Below, piece after piece: positions 34,661 to 43,291 of a stretch of 64,000 nucleotides of DNA. A program made the translations under genes and the position numbers. How positions within the stretch are numbered: position 1 is the stretch's first letter; each line of letters begins with the position of its first letter. This stretch comes from Sedimentitalea sp039941015 (GTDB lineage Bacteria; Pseudomonadota; Alphaproteobacteria; Rhodobacterales; Rhodobacteraceae), in the NCBI RefSeq assembly GCF_039941015.1, contig NZ_JBDVFI010000052.1; one strand, written 5' to 3'. The notes under the pieces were generated by a model, which did not search any database, had not been told where the DNA came from, and was given only the letters and a program-made list of their open reading frames with translations.

Positions 34661-36589
34661 ATGGCCGATCGACCAAATACGCCCTTGCTGGACGGTGTGA
34701 CCCGGCCTGCAGACATGAAACAGTTCAGCGATGCGGAGCTGACCCGGCTTGCCGATGAACTGCGCGCCGAAACCATTTCGGCCGTCTCTGTTACCGGTGG
34801 CCATCTGGGCGCTGGGCTTGGGGTTGTGGAACTCACGGTCGCCCTGCACGCGGTCTTTGATACGCCGCGTGACAAGATCATCTGGGATGTGGGTCATCAA
34901 TGCTATCCGCACAAGATCCTGACAGAGCGGCGCGAGCGCATTCGCACCCTTCGGATGAAAGATGGCCTGAGCGGTTTCACTAAACGCAGCGAGTCTCCTT
35001 ACGACCCGTTCGGTGCGGCGCATTCCAGTACGTCGATCAGCGCGGCACTTGGTTTTGCTGTGGCGCGCGATCTGGGCGGCGTTACACCCGAGGGCCTGGG
35101 CGACGCCATTGCCGTGATCGGTGACGGCGCGATGAGCGCGGGCATGGCGTTTGAGGCCATGAACAACGCGGGCCACCTGAACAAGCGTTTGATCGTGATC
35201 CTGAATGACAACGAGATGAGTATCGCGCCCCCGGTGGGCGCTTTGTCGTCGTACCTGTCGCGCCTGTATGCCGAAGAACCGTTTCAGGAACTAAAGGCTG
35301 CGGCCAAGGGCGCGGTGTCTCTGTTGCCGGAACCGTTTCGCGAGGGGGCAAAGCGGGCCAAGGATGTTCTCAAGGGTATGGCGGTTGGCGGCACACTGTT
35401 TGAGCAACTCGGGTTCTCGTATGTCGGGCCGATTGACGGGCACGATATGGACCAACTCTTGCCGGTTCTGCGCACCGTCAAGGCACGGGCGCGCGGCCCG
35501 ATCCTGATCCATGTGCTGACGCGGAAGGGCAAAGGTTATGGACCGGCCGAGACCGCACAGGACAAGGGCCACGCGACTGCCAAGTTCGATGTGGTCACGG
35601 GTGAGCAGAAAAAGGCCCCTTCAAATGCGCCAAGCTATACCAGCGTGTTTGGCAAGACATTGACTGCGTTGGCCAAGGCAGATGACAAGATCACAGCCGT
35701 AACTGCCGCGATGCCCGATGGCACCGGGCTGAACCTGTTTGCCGAACGCTTTCCCAGCCGGTGTTTTGATGTCGGCATCGCCGAACAGCATGGCGTGACG
35801 TTCGCGGCGGGGCTTGCTGCGGGTGGGATGAAACCGTTTTGCGCAATCTATTCGACGTTCTTGCAGCGCGGGTACGATCAGGTCGTGCATGATGTTGCGA
35901 TCCAACGGCTGCCGGTTCGGTTTGCGGTCGACAGGGCGGGGCTGGTTGGGGCCGACGGCGCGACCCACGCGGGCAGTTATGACATCGCGTTTCTTGCGAA
36001 CCTGCCGGGCTTTACCGTGATGGCAGCGGCAGATGAGGCCGAGTTGATGCATATGGTGGCAACCGCTGCGGCGCATGACGACGGGCCGATTGCCTTTCGG
36101 TTTCCCCGTGGCGAAGGGGTCGGAGTGGAATTGCCCGAACAAGGCGTGCCGCTTGAAATCGGCAAAGGCCGGATGATTCAAGAGGGCAAGCGGGTGGCAA
36201 TCCTGTCCTTTGGCGCGCATTTGGCAGAGGTTCAGGCCGCCGCAGAGGCGCTGGCCGCAAGGGGGATCAAACCCACCATCGCCGATGCGCGATTTGCCAA
36301 ACCTCTGGATCGCGATCTGATCCTGTCATTGGCGAACGAACACGAGGCGCTGATCACCATCGAGGAAGGCGCAGTCGGCGGTTTTGGCAGTCACGTTGCG
36401 CAATTGCTCGCCGACGAAGGCGTGTTTGATACCGGCCTGAAATTCCGGTCGATGGTCTTGCCGGATACGTTCATTGATCAGGCCAGCCCCTCGGATATGT
36501 ACAAGGTCGCTGGCATGAGTGCCGCGCAGATCGAGGCCAAGGTGCTGGATGTGCTTGGCGTGGCAACGCTAGGCGAGCAACGGGCCTGA
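34661..36589 (+). CDS. dxs: 1-deoxy-D-xylulose-5-phosphate synthase
   Basis: A 642-residue TPP-dependent enzyme condensing pyruvate and glyceraldehyde 3-phosphate into DXP, first step of the MEP isoprenoid pathway (also feeding thiamine and pyridoxal). Motifs include GHLGAGLGVVELTVALH, DVGHQCYPHKILTERR, the TPP-binding VIGDGAMSAGMAFEAMNN and the transketolase-type FDVGIAEQHGVTFAAGLA. ATG 34661 is chosen because GGAGG ends 5 nt before it; frames opening at 34634 (TTG) or 34649 are alternatives. Downstream of ispA, convergent with the next gene with abutting stop codons. Confidence 0.96.
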   Translation: MADRPNTPLLDGVTRPADMKQFSDAELTRLADELRAETISAVSVTGGHLGAGLGVVELTVALHAVFDTPRDKIIWDVGHQCYPHKILTERRERIRTLRMKDGLSGFTKRSESPYDPFGAAHSSTSISAALGFAVARDLGGVTPEGLGDAIAVIGDGAMSAGMAFEAMNNAGHLNKRLIVILNDNEMSIAPPVGALSSYLSRLYAEEPFQELKAAAKGAVSLLPEPFREGAKRAKDVLKGMAVGGTLFEQLGFSYVGPIDGHDMDQLLPVLRTVKARARGPILIHVLTRKGKGYGPAETAQDKGHATAKFDVVTGEQKKAPSNAPSYTSVFGKTLTALAKADDKITAVTAAMPDGTGLNLFAERFPSRCFDVGIAEQHGVTFAAGLAAGGMKPFCAIYSTFLQRGYDQVVHDVAIQRLPVRFAVDRAGLVGADGATHAGSYDIAFLANLPGFTVMAAADEAELMHMVATAAAHDDGPIAFRFPRGEGVGVELPEQGVPLEIGKGRMIQEGKRVAILSFGAHLAEVQAAAEALAARGIKPTIADARFAKPLDRDLILSLANEHEALITIEEGAVGGFGSHVAQLLADEGVFDTGLKFRSMVLPDTFIDQASPSDMYKVAGMSAAQIEAKVLDVLGVATLGEQRA

Positions 36590-37432
36590 TCAACCCTTGT
36601 GCAGGGCCTCCAGCCCGACGCGATAGTTCGGATAGCGCAACTGCACGCCAAGTTCGCGCTTGATCCGGTCGTTTCGCACCCGCTTGTTCTCGCTGTAAAA
36701 GCTGCGGGCCATCGCGGTCATCTCGGCCTCGTCAAAAGGTACCGCCGGGGGCAAGGGCAGTCCTTGCAGCTCTGCGGCATAGGCGATGACGTCCTGCGGC
36801 GGCACCGGTTCATCATCGCAGACGTTATAGATCGCGCCAGGATCGGGCCGCGCCATAGAGGCTGCCAGTACTTCTGCGATATCGTCCACATGGATGCGCG
36901 AAAACACCTGTCCGGGTTTGATGACCCGACGCAGGCTTCCGCGTTTCAGCTTGGAAAACGGGCCGCGTCCGGGCCCATATATCCCGGCAAGACGAAAAAT
37001 ATGCAGGGGAAGGCCGGGAATGGCGGCCCACTGCTGCTCGGCCTGAACCCGCAGGTTTCCGCGTTTTGAGGCGGGCGTGGCAGGCGTTGTTTCATCCACC
37101 CAATCGCCCTGATGATCGCCGTAAACTGCGGTTGTGGAAAGATATCCGACCCATTTGAACTGTTCCGCGCGCCGCGCGATTTCGTCGCTCAACTCGCGTA
37201 GAACCGGATCACCATCGTCGTTCGGCGCAGTTGAGATCAACATATGGGTCACGCCGTCCAGTGGCTGCGTTTCACCCGGCCAACGCACTGCTTCGGCCCC
37301 GGCTTCGCGTATGGTTTCCAATTGTTCAGGATCGCGCGTCGTGCCAATGACCCGCCAGCCCAGCGGGACCAGCCGTTGCGACAACGCCCGCGCGGTATAG
37401 CCGTGGCCCATGGATAGAAGTGTACCTGTCAT
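36590..37432 (-). CDS. NAD-dependent epimerase/dehydratase-like protein (YeeZ type)
   Basis: A 280-residue extended short-chain dehydrogenase homologue. The N-terminus TGTLLSMGHGYTARALSQRL has an altered glycine-rich nucleotide loop (GHGYTA). The YLSTTAVYGDHQGDWVDE segment carries an SxxxxY-type pattern, and FRLAGIYGPGRGPF follows. It resembles E. coli YeeZ-type proteins whose reaction is unknown. ATG 37432 gives the natural start, since the frame upstream has no family resemblance. Its stop codon abuts that of dxs (TGATCA). Confidence 0.8.
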   Translation of the reverse strand: MTGTLLSMGHGYTARALSQRLVPLGWRVIGTTRDPEQLETIREAGAEAVRWPGETQPLDGVTHMLISTAPNDDGDPVLRELSDEIARRAEQFKWVGYLSTTAVYGDHQGDWVDETTPATPASKRGNLRVQAEQQWAAIPGLPLHIFRLAGIYGPGRGPFSKLKRGSLRRVIKPGQVFSRIHVDDIAEVLAASMARPDPGAIYNVCDDEPVPPQDVIAYAAELQGLPLPPAVPFDEAEMTAMARSFYSENKRVRNDRIKRELGVQLRYPNYRVGLEALHKG

Positions 37433-37519
37433 CAGCCTTTGATGATACGCGGCCCTCTCGGATGCAAGTGTCTCAAGGACGCACTTGATTCGAATCTCGC
37501 TTGCGCCTTTCATGCAATG

Positions 37520-38152
37520 ATGAGCGATGATGCACCCGATCTCAAAACCGCCTACGCGCTAAATACGCCACAGGACTCAAAGCGGCTCTATGCCGAATGG
37601 GCGGGCGACTATGATCAGTCCTTTGCCGCACGCGAAGACTATCAGCTGCATATTCACACAGCGCGCGCCTTTGTGGCGGCGGGCGGGCAGGGTCCGGTTC
37701 TGGATGTCGGCGCGGGCACCGGGTTGTGTGGCGCGGTTCTGGCCGATCTGGGCGTCGGTCCGATTGATGCAACGGATATCAGCGGCGAAATGCTCGATCA
37801 GGCGATGCGCAAGGACGTTTACCGGGATGCCATCATCGCGGATCTCAATCTGGGAATACCCGTTCCGCGCGAGAGCTATTCCGGCATCGTGTCCTCGGGC
37901 ACGTTCACGACTGGGCATGTGGGCCCGAATGCCATTGATGCCCTGTTGCGCGTTGCACGGCACGGCGCGCAGTTTGCGCTGTCCATCAATGCCAAACACT
38001 ATGCGTCCGCAGGTTTTGAGGCAAAGCTGGACCACCTTGCCAGGAAACGCATTCAGGATCTGACGCTCAACGAAACGCGAATCTACGGCGATATGGCCGT
38101 AGGTGAGCACCGCGACGATCTCGCGCTGATTGCGCTGTTTGAAAAGACCTGA
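37520..38152 (+). CDS. Class I SAM-dependent methyltransferase
   Basis: A 210-residue methyltransferase. Motif I is PVLDVGAGTGLCGAVLADLG (about 62-81), motif II the acidic IDATDISGEMLDQA, and later GIVSSGTFTTGHVGPNA. An N-terminal ALNTPQDSKRLYAEWAGDYDQSF segment is typical of the methyltransf_25 and UbiE-like groups. Substrate unknown. ATG 37520 (or the adjacent ATG 37517) is taken as start; the frame continues upstream without homology, and no strong Shine-Dalgarno is seen. Confidence 0.78.
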   Translation: MSDDAPDLKTAYALNTPQDSKRLYAEWAGDYDQSFAAREDYQLHIHTARAFVAAGGQGPVLDVGAGTGLCGAVLADLGVGPIDATDISGEMLDQAMRKDVYRDAIIADLNLGIPVPRESYSGIVSSGTFTTGHVGPNAIDALLRVARHGAQFALSINAKHYASAGFEAKLDHLARKRIQDLTLNETRIYGDMAVGEHRDDLALIALFEKT

Positions 38153-38162
38153 GCAGCGGGCG

Positions 38163-38948
38163 TTAGCGCCCCTTCCAGACCGGATCGCGCTTTTCGGCAA
38201 AGGCGCGCGCGCCTTCCAACTGATCCTCGGATGAATAAAGGACATCCACCGATTGCAGTTGCCGGTTGGTGATCCGGTTCATCGCATCCTGAAACTTGGA
38301 ATCTTCGGCATCCCGTACGACTTCCTTGATTGCCGCATAGACCAAAGGTGGGCCGCTTGCGATCAGTTGTGCCAGCTCCAGCGCACGATCCATCAGGCTG
38401 TCAGCAGGCAAGACCTCGTTTACCAGCCCCCACCGATGGGCCTCATCCGCATCAAACCACCGCCCGGTAAGCAACAGTTCCATCGCGATGTGATAGGGGA
38501 TGCGCTTGGGCAGTTTGACGCTCGCCGCATCGGCAACGGTGCCTGATCGGATTTCCGGCAGCGCAAAGGTCGCGTGGTCTGCCGCCAGGATCATGTCGGC
38601 ACTCAGGGCCAGTTCCAGCCCGCCGCCACAGGCAATGCCGTTGACCGCCGCGATGACCGGTTTGTTCATTCCGCGCAATTCCTGCAGGCCACCGAACCCG
38701 CCGACGCCGTAATCGCCATCAACCGCATCCCCGTCTGCGGCCGCCTTCAAATCCCAGCCGGGGCAAAAGAACTTGTCCCCCGCAGCGGTCAGAACTGCGA
38801 CCCTCAGGTCAGGATCATCCCGAAAATCGCGAAAGACCTCGCCCATGATGCGGCTGGTCGCAAGGTCGATGGCGTTTGCCTTTGGCCGATCCAAAGTGAC
38901 GAGCAGAACGGCTCCGTCGCGTTCGGTGGTGATGGGGGATGTTGTCAT
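38163..38948 (-). CDS. Enoyl-CoA hydratase/isomerase family protein (carnitinyl-CoA dehydratase-like)
   Basis: A 261-residue crotonase-fold enzyme adding water to, or removing it from, an acyl-CoA. The oxyanion-hole segments are CPGWDLKAAAD and GIACGGGLELALSADM. Both catalytic glutamates of true hydratases are kept, one in GGLELA and one 20 residues later in FALPE, the exact spacing of rat crotonase. Length and sequence are nearest the CaiD type, but the carnitine link is unproven. The ATG at 38948 overlaps the synthetase stop by 4 nt. Last gene of a minus-strand CoA cluster. Confidence 0.85.
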   Translation of the reverse strand: MTTSPITTERDGAVLLVTLDRPKANAIDLATSRIMGEVFRDFRDDPDLRVAVLTAAGDKFFCPGWDLKAAADGDAVDGDYGVGGFGGLQELRGMNKPVIAAVNGIACGGGLELALSADMILAADHATFALPEIRSGTVADAASVKLPKRIPYHIAMELLLTGRWFDADEAHRWGLVNEVLPADSLMDRALELAQLIASGPPLVYAAIKEVVRDAEDSKFQDAMNRITNRQLQSVDVLYSSEDQLEGARAFAEKRDPVWKGR

Positions 38949-40966
38949 GTCTTGGCCTTTCGGATCAGTGCGTCCACTGCAACTGCCCGGGTAGGGGTGC
39001 AGATCAGCGGGTTGATTTCTACTTCGCCAACGGTATCCGCGTTGGCAACCACATAGTCTTGTACCGCCAGGACCGCGCGCAGGATCGCGCCCATATCGGC
39101 GGCGGGCCTGCCGCGATAACCCGTCAGCAGCGGCTTGCATTTGAGCTGCGTCAGGGCCTTTGCGATCTGCGCCTCCGACACCGGCAGCAACAGCGATACC
39201 GTATCCCGCAGCAGTTCCGTCAGAATACCCCCTGCACCTAGCGTCAGCACATAACCATGCGCCTCATCCCGCGTCACGCCGACCAGCAATTCGGCCACAC
39301 CGTCAGTGACCATCTCTTCGATCAGAAAAGAGTCCGTGCCGATCTCTTGCGCCGCCTGTTTCAACTGGTGCGGCGTCAGCCCGAGGCGAACAGCCCCATG
39401 TTCCGATTTGTGCGCCAACCCGACGCCTTTCAGGGCAAAGGGCGGACAAAGGTCCTCTGCTGCGCCCACCAGGCCATCGGTGCTGTGGACCGTTCGAAAC
39501 CCTGGAACAGCCAGGCCATGTACCTTTAGCGCTGCCTTGGCGCCCGCTTCGGTTAGCACACTGTCAGCCATGGCGCTGCCGGGCATCAACACGGGCGTCG
39601 CATCAGGCGCAGAAATCCGCGAGGCAGCTTCGGCAGCAGCCAGAGCTTCGGCCAATCCTGACATCGGAACAATGCCATGCGCCATCAAATGTTCTGCGAC
39701 GGCCAAGGGCATCAACTCGGGCAGGCTCGCGACAACAGCAAATGGGGCACCCGTGTCGGATCGCACCGCAATCGCCGCTTCTGTCGCACAGGTCCAGTCA
39801 TCGGCATTTGTGTGCGGATAATCCACGATGCTCAGCGTCAGGCCGACGTCGCTCCCCGTCATCGCCGACCAGGCCTGCGCCATCGTGATCTGATCCAGCC
39901 AGATATAGGTGTGATAATCCAGAGGATTGGCCAAGGCGACCATCGGCCCTAACGCAGATTTCAAGTCTTTTTGTTGCGTGGCCGTGAGCGGTGGAAAGAT
40001 CACGTCACGCTCGGTGGCCATATCCGCGATCAGGCTGGCCTCCCCGCCCGAACAACTGATCGACGCGATCCGGTTTGAGACAAGTGGCCCCACGCAGTGC
40101 AACAGTTTCAGCGTTTCCATGAAATCCGGCACCGCGTTCACACGCGCGATGCCCAGCCGATCCAGCAACGCCTGCGCACCGGCGTCACTCCCCGCAAGCG
40201 ACGCCGTATGCGAAATCGTCGCGCGCTGTGCCTGCCCGGATTTACCGACCTTAAGCGCCACCAGAGGTACGCCACGCTCGTGCGCCTTTTGCGCCAAGGC
40301 CTCCCAGTCGCGCAGGTTGCCGAACCCCTCTATATGCAACCCGATCGCAGTCACGCGTGGATCGTCCAGCAGGGCCGCCGCGATTTCGGCCTGACGTGTC
40401 TGCGCCATGTTTCCGCAGGTGACCATATAGGCAATCGGCAAGGCCCGTTGCTGCATGGTCATGTTGATCGCGATGTTCGAGGATTGCGTCAGGATTGCAA
40501 CGCCCCGGTCAACCGGCTGCATCCCGTGCTGATCCGGCCAGACTGCGGTTCTGTCCAAAGCGTTGACAAAGCCATAGCAATTGGGGCCAAGTACCGGCAT
40601 GTCGCCCGCCGCTGCAACCAATTGCGCCTGCAAACTCGCGCCGTTTGCATCTTCGGTTGTCGCTTCGGTAAACCCCGAAGCAAAACAGACCGCGCCGCCG
40701 CTGCCCAATTGGGACAACTCCGAAACAATGTCGATAGTGGCGTGCCGGTTCACGCCAACAAAGGCCGCATCGATCGAAACAGGACAGTCCGCGAGGCTCG
40801 GGACCGCGCGCAGCCCCGCAATCTCCTTGCCGTCAGGATGAACCGGCACAATCGTCCCATCAAAACCAATCCGCCGCGCCGCATCGATGATGGATGCACA
40901 CCAAGTGCCACCACCGACGACGGCAATGTTCCGCGGGGCCAGCATTCGGGCCAGATCGCGCGCCAT
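38945..40966 (-). CDS. ADP-forming acyl-CoA synthetase (fused alpha and beta domains)
   Basis: A 673-residue acetate-CoA-ligase-family (NDP-forming) enzyme activating an organic acid to its CoA thioester. The CoA-binding domain starts PRNIAVVGGGTWCASIIDAARR. A succinyl-CoA-ligase-like part follows, with GPNCYGFVN and the phospho-histidine motif in ATISHTASLAGSDAG. The C-terminal ATP-grasp domain (about 460-673) has PFALKGVGLAHKSEHGAVRLGL and DTVGEVEINPLI. Overlaps the crotonase gene by 4 nt. Its substrate probably belongs to the pathway shared with the neighbouring dehydrogenase and aldolase. Confidence 0.87.
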   Translation of the reverse strand: MARDLARMLAPRNIAVVGGGTWCASIIDAARRIGFDGTIVPVHPDGKEIAGLRAVPSLADCPVSIDAAFVGVNRHATIDIVSELSQLGSGGAVCFASGFTEATTEDANGASLQAQLVAAAGDMPVLGPNCYGFVNALDRTAVWPDQHGMQPVDRGVAILTQSSNIAINMTMQQRALPIAYMVTCGNMAQTRQAEIAAALLDDPRVTAIGLHIEGFGNLRDWEALAQKAHERGVPLVALKVGKSGQAQRATISHTASLAGSDAGAQALLDRLGIARVNAVPDFMETLKLLHCVGPLVSNRIASISCSGGEASLIADMATERDVIFPPLTATQQKDLKSALGPMVALANPLDYHTYIWLDQITMAQAWSAMTGSDVGLTLSIVDYPHTNADDWTCATEAAIAVRSDTGAPFAVVASLPELMPLAVAEHLMAHGIVPMSGLAEALAAAEAASRISAPDATPVLMPGSAMADSVLTEAGAKAALKVHGLAVPGFRTVHSTDGLVGAAEDLCPPFALKGVGLAHKSEHGAVRLGLTPHQLKQAAQEIGTDSFLIEEMVTDGVAELLVGVTRDEAHGYVLTLGAGGILTELLRDTVSLLLPVSEAQIAKALTQLKCKPLLTGYRGRPAADMGAILRAVLAVQDYVVANADTVGEVEINPLICTPTRAVAVDALIRKAKT

Positions 40967-41086
40967 TATTCTGACCCGGCTCCACGCGCGTTGGGCGCAT
41001 CGTTTATAGAAAACGAATTATTAACCCTTCGCGGCAAAGCTGAATGAGCGGTACAGGCGGGGGCGCCGATGGCCGTGCAAGGAAAA

Positions 41087-41181
41087 GAGAGAACGTTCTC
41101 TTTGAGGGGGGTGAGCAAGCGGTCGCTCCCCCTTTTTCTTGCTGAATACACCCCGGGGAGCGCGAGGGGCTGGCCCCTCGC
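41087..41181. repeat. Cluster of hairpins in a 250-bp gap inside the CoA cluster
   Basis: Three stems occur in series: a palindrome AGAGAACGTTCTCT (around 41087-41102); a GC-rich stem (41106-41132) followed by TTTTT at 41133-41137 on the plus strand, i.e. an intrinsic-terminator shape facing into no plus-strand gene; and GCGAGGGG/CCCCTCGC (41162-41169, 41174-41181) preceded by AATACACCCCGGGGAG. The last resembles the element at 23795-23845. Probably a repeat insertion separating the dehydrogenase from the synthetase. Confidence 0.5.
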
Positions 41182-41216
41182 ATCGGTCGGATGGGCACAG
41201 CCCATTCGAAACGCGG

Positions 41217-42377
41217 TCACGCGCCCATGGCCCGCAACAGATCACGGCTGATGATATGGCGCTGAATCTCGCTGGTTCCGTCCCATATCCGCTCCACACG
41301 TGCATCGCGCCAGAACCGCTCGAGCGGGTAATCATCCATCAGCCCCATGCCTCCGTGGATCTGGATCGCAGTGTCGGTCACCCGTGCCAGCATTTCGCTC
41401 GCATAAAGCTTGGCACTCGCAATCTCGCGGTTGGCGGGCAAGTCCCTGTCCAGCCGATCTGCCACAGCCAGCGTCAGCAGATCTGCGGCGTCAATCTCGG
41501 TGATCATGTCAGCAATCTGAAACGATACGCCCTGAAACTTGCCGATCTTTTGCCCGAACTGTTCCCGCGTCGCCGCATAGTCTAGAGCATAGTCAAACAC
41601 CCGCCGTGCCCGACCCACAGACATCGTGGCCACGGTGATGCGCGTGGCATAAAGCCAAGTGTTCATCACTTCGAACCCGCCGTCGACCTCGCCCAGAACC
41701 TGCGCATTGGGCAAACGGCAGTCGTCGAACTCAAGGATCATGTTCTTGTAGCCGCGATGGGACACGGATTTGTATCCGTCCCGAATGGTAAACCCGGGCG
41801 TGCCCCGGTCGACAAGAAACGCGGTGATCCGCTTTTTTGGTCCCTTTGGGGTCTGATCCTCACCCGTGGCGATGAAGACGATGACGAAATCGGCGTGATC
41901 AGCCCCCGATATGAAGTGCTTCGTGCCGTTCACCACCCAGTCGCCGCCGTCCCGCACGGCGGCGCATTTCATGCCGCGCACGTCCGATCCTGCGCCCGGT
42001 TCAGTCATCGCCAGCGCATCCATGCGCTCGCCGCGCACGGCGGGCATCAGATAGCGTTCGATCTGCTCGCCTTCACAGGCCATCAGGATATTCTGCGGGC
42101 GGCCAAAAAAGTGGTTGAGCGCCATTGATCCGCGCCCAAGCTCACGTTCCACCAGCGCGAATTCCATATGGTTCAGCCCGGCACACCCAACGCTTTCAGG
42201 AAAGTTGCAGGCATAAAACCCCAATTCTCGCGTCTTGCGCTTGATCTCCTGCGCGATCTCGTCGGGGACCTCGCCGGTACGTTCCACCAGATCTTCATGC
42301 GGATAGATCTCGTTCTCGACAAAGGAGCGCACTGTCGAGGCGATCATCTCCTGTTCTTCGTTCAACCCGTATTGCAT
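41217..42377 (-). CDS. Acyl-CoA dehydrogenase with Asp in place of the usual catalytic Glu
   Basis: A 386-residue FAD-dependent member of the acyl-CoA dehydrogenase family. ALAMTEPGAGSDVRGM and YKSVSHRGYKNMILEFDDCRLP are the flavin and substrate-site signatures; REQFGQKIGKFQGVSFQIADM and IQIHGGMGLMDDYPLERFWRDARV follow. At the position of the MCAD-type catalytic base (IYEGT in MCAD) this protein has IWDGTSEIQR, i.e. D366. The isovaleryl-type alternative glutamate was not seen either. It either uses Asp as base or does a modified reaction. Upstream of the synthetase and downstream of the aldolase gene. Confidence 0.87.
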   Translation of the reverse strand: MQYGLNEEQEMIASTVRSFVENEIYPHEDLVERTGEVPDEIAQEIKRKTRELGFYACNFPESVGCAGLNHMEFALVERELGRGSMALNHFFGRPQNILMACEGEQIERYLMPAVRGERMDALAMTEPGAGSDVRGMKCAAVRDGGDWVVNGTKHFISGADHADFVIVFIATGEDQTPKGPKKRITAFLVDRGTPGFTIRDGYKSVSHRGYKNMILEFDDCRLPNAQVLGEVDGGFEVMNTWLYATRITVATMSVGRARRVFDYALDYAATREQFGQKIGKFQGVSFQIADMITEIDAADLLTLAVADRLDRDLPANREIASAKLYASEMLARVTDTAIQIHGGMGLMDDYPLERFWRDARVERIWDGTSEIQRHIISRDLLRAMGA

Positions 42378-42432
42378 CTTGATCCGCTTGTTCTCTGTTG
42401 AGTGGATGTTGTTCTGACGCTTCGATTAGCCG

Positions 42433-43188
42433 TCAGTTGGCATAGTTCGAACCCTCGTCGTCCAGAATGGCCTTGAGTTCGTCCAGATGCCTGTCGGCCT
42501 GCTCTGGATATTCTTCCAACTCGCGCGCGGTCTTTTCGGCGATGTCATCTGGCAGAACCCGCAGCGGCTGCCCGGTCTGAAGCGCGCGGATATAGGTTTC
42601 GGCGGCGCGTTCAAAGAAATACATCCGGTTGAAGGTATCCGCGACCGTATCCCCGATGACCATGACACCGTGGTTGCCCATGATCATCACCTTGCATTTC
42701 GGATCAGTCAGCAACGCGGCACAGCGCTCGCCTTCATCCTCAAACGCCAGACCGCCATAGCCGTCATCAATAACGTAACGATTGAAAAACGTGGCGCAGT
42801 TCTGGTCAATCGGCAGCAACCGACTGTCTGCAAGGCTTGCCAGAACGGTGGCGTGGATCGAGTGCACATGCATCGCACAGCGTGCATGGGGACAGTGCCG
42901 ATGAATGCCGCCATGCAGCCCCCAAGCCGTCGGATCAGGCGCGTCGGGGCCGTTCAGCGTATCCGGGTCGTTTGCATCCAGTTCCAGCAGATCGCTCGCT
43001 GTTATGCGGCTGAAATGCACCTGATTGCGGTTCATCAGGAACTTGGTGCCTTCCTCATTGGTCGCCATGGAAAAGTGGTTGGACACGCCTTCATGCATGT
43101 TCAGGCGCGCGGTCCAGCGAAAGGCAGCAGCCAGATCAACCCGCTCCTGCCAATGATCCATGTTCGGTCGCAATGTGGTGACGGTCAT
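42433..43188 (-). CDS. Class II aldolase/adducin family protein
   Basis: A 251-residue metal-dependent aldolase-fold protein. NMHEGVSNHFSMA and LLMNRNQVHFSRITASDLL lie in the N-terminal half. The zinc-site histidines are in CAMHVHSIHATVLASL, and MGNHGVMVIGDTVADTFNRMYFFERAA is the conserved C-terminal region. Family members cleave sugar phosphates or decarboxylate hydroxy acids. In this context it may split or decarboxylate an intermediate of the CoA pathway. Strong GGAGGACA precedes its ATG. First gene of the minus-strand cluster, divergent from a LysR gene. Confidence 0.85.
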   Translation of the reverse strand: MTVTTLRPNMDHWQERVDLAAAFRWTARLNMHEGVSNHFSMATNEEGTKFLMNRNQVHFSRITASDLLELDANDPDTLNGPDAPDPTAWGLHGGIHRHCPHARCAMHVHSIHATVLASLADSRLLPIDQNCATFFNRYVIDDGYGGLAFEDEGERCAALLTDPKCKVMIMGNHGVMVIGDTVADTFNRMYFFERAAETYIRALQTGQPLRVLPDDIAEKTARELEEYPEQADRHLDELKAILDDEGSNYAN

Positions 43189-43263
43189 TTTATGTCCTCC
43201 GGTTGGTTCAAGTTCTGCCTGTGATGATACGGTAAATCGAACGAAAAAATCGACCCTTTCGCA

Positions 43264-43276
43264 TTAGTTTAACTTA
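43264..43276. promoter_or_regulatory. Candidate LysR-type T-N11-A operator
   Basis: TTAGTTTAACTTA is an interrupted dyad with T and A separated by 11 bases, the LysR-family consensus. It lies about 76 bp upstream of the aldolase ATG and 16 bp upstream of the LysR gene, in their shared 103-bp divergent region. It fits autoregulation plus control of the CoA cluster. Confidence 0.4.
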
Positions 43277-43291
43277 TGGCAAGATTATGCA

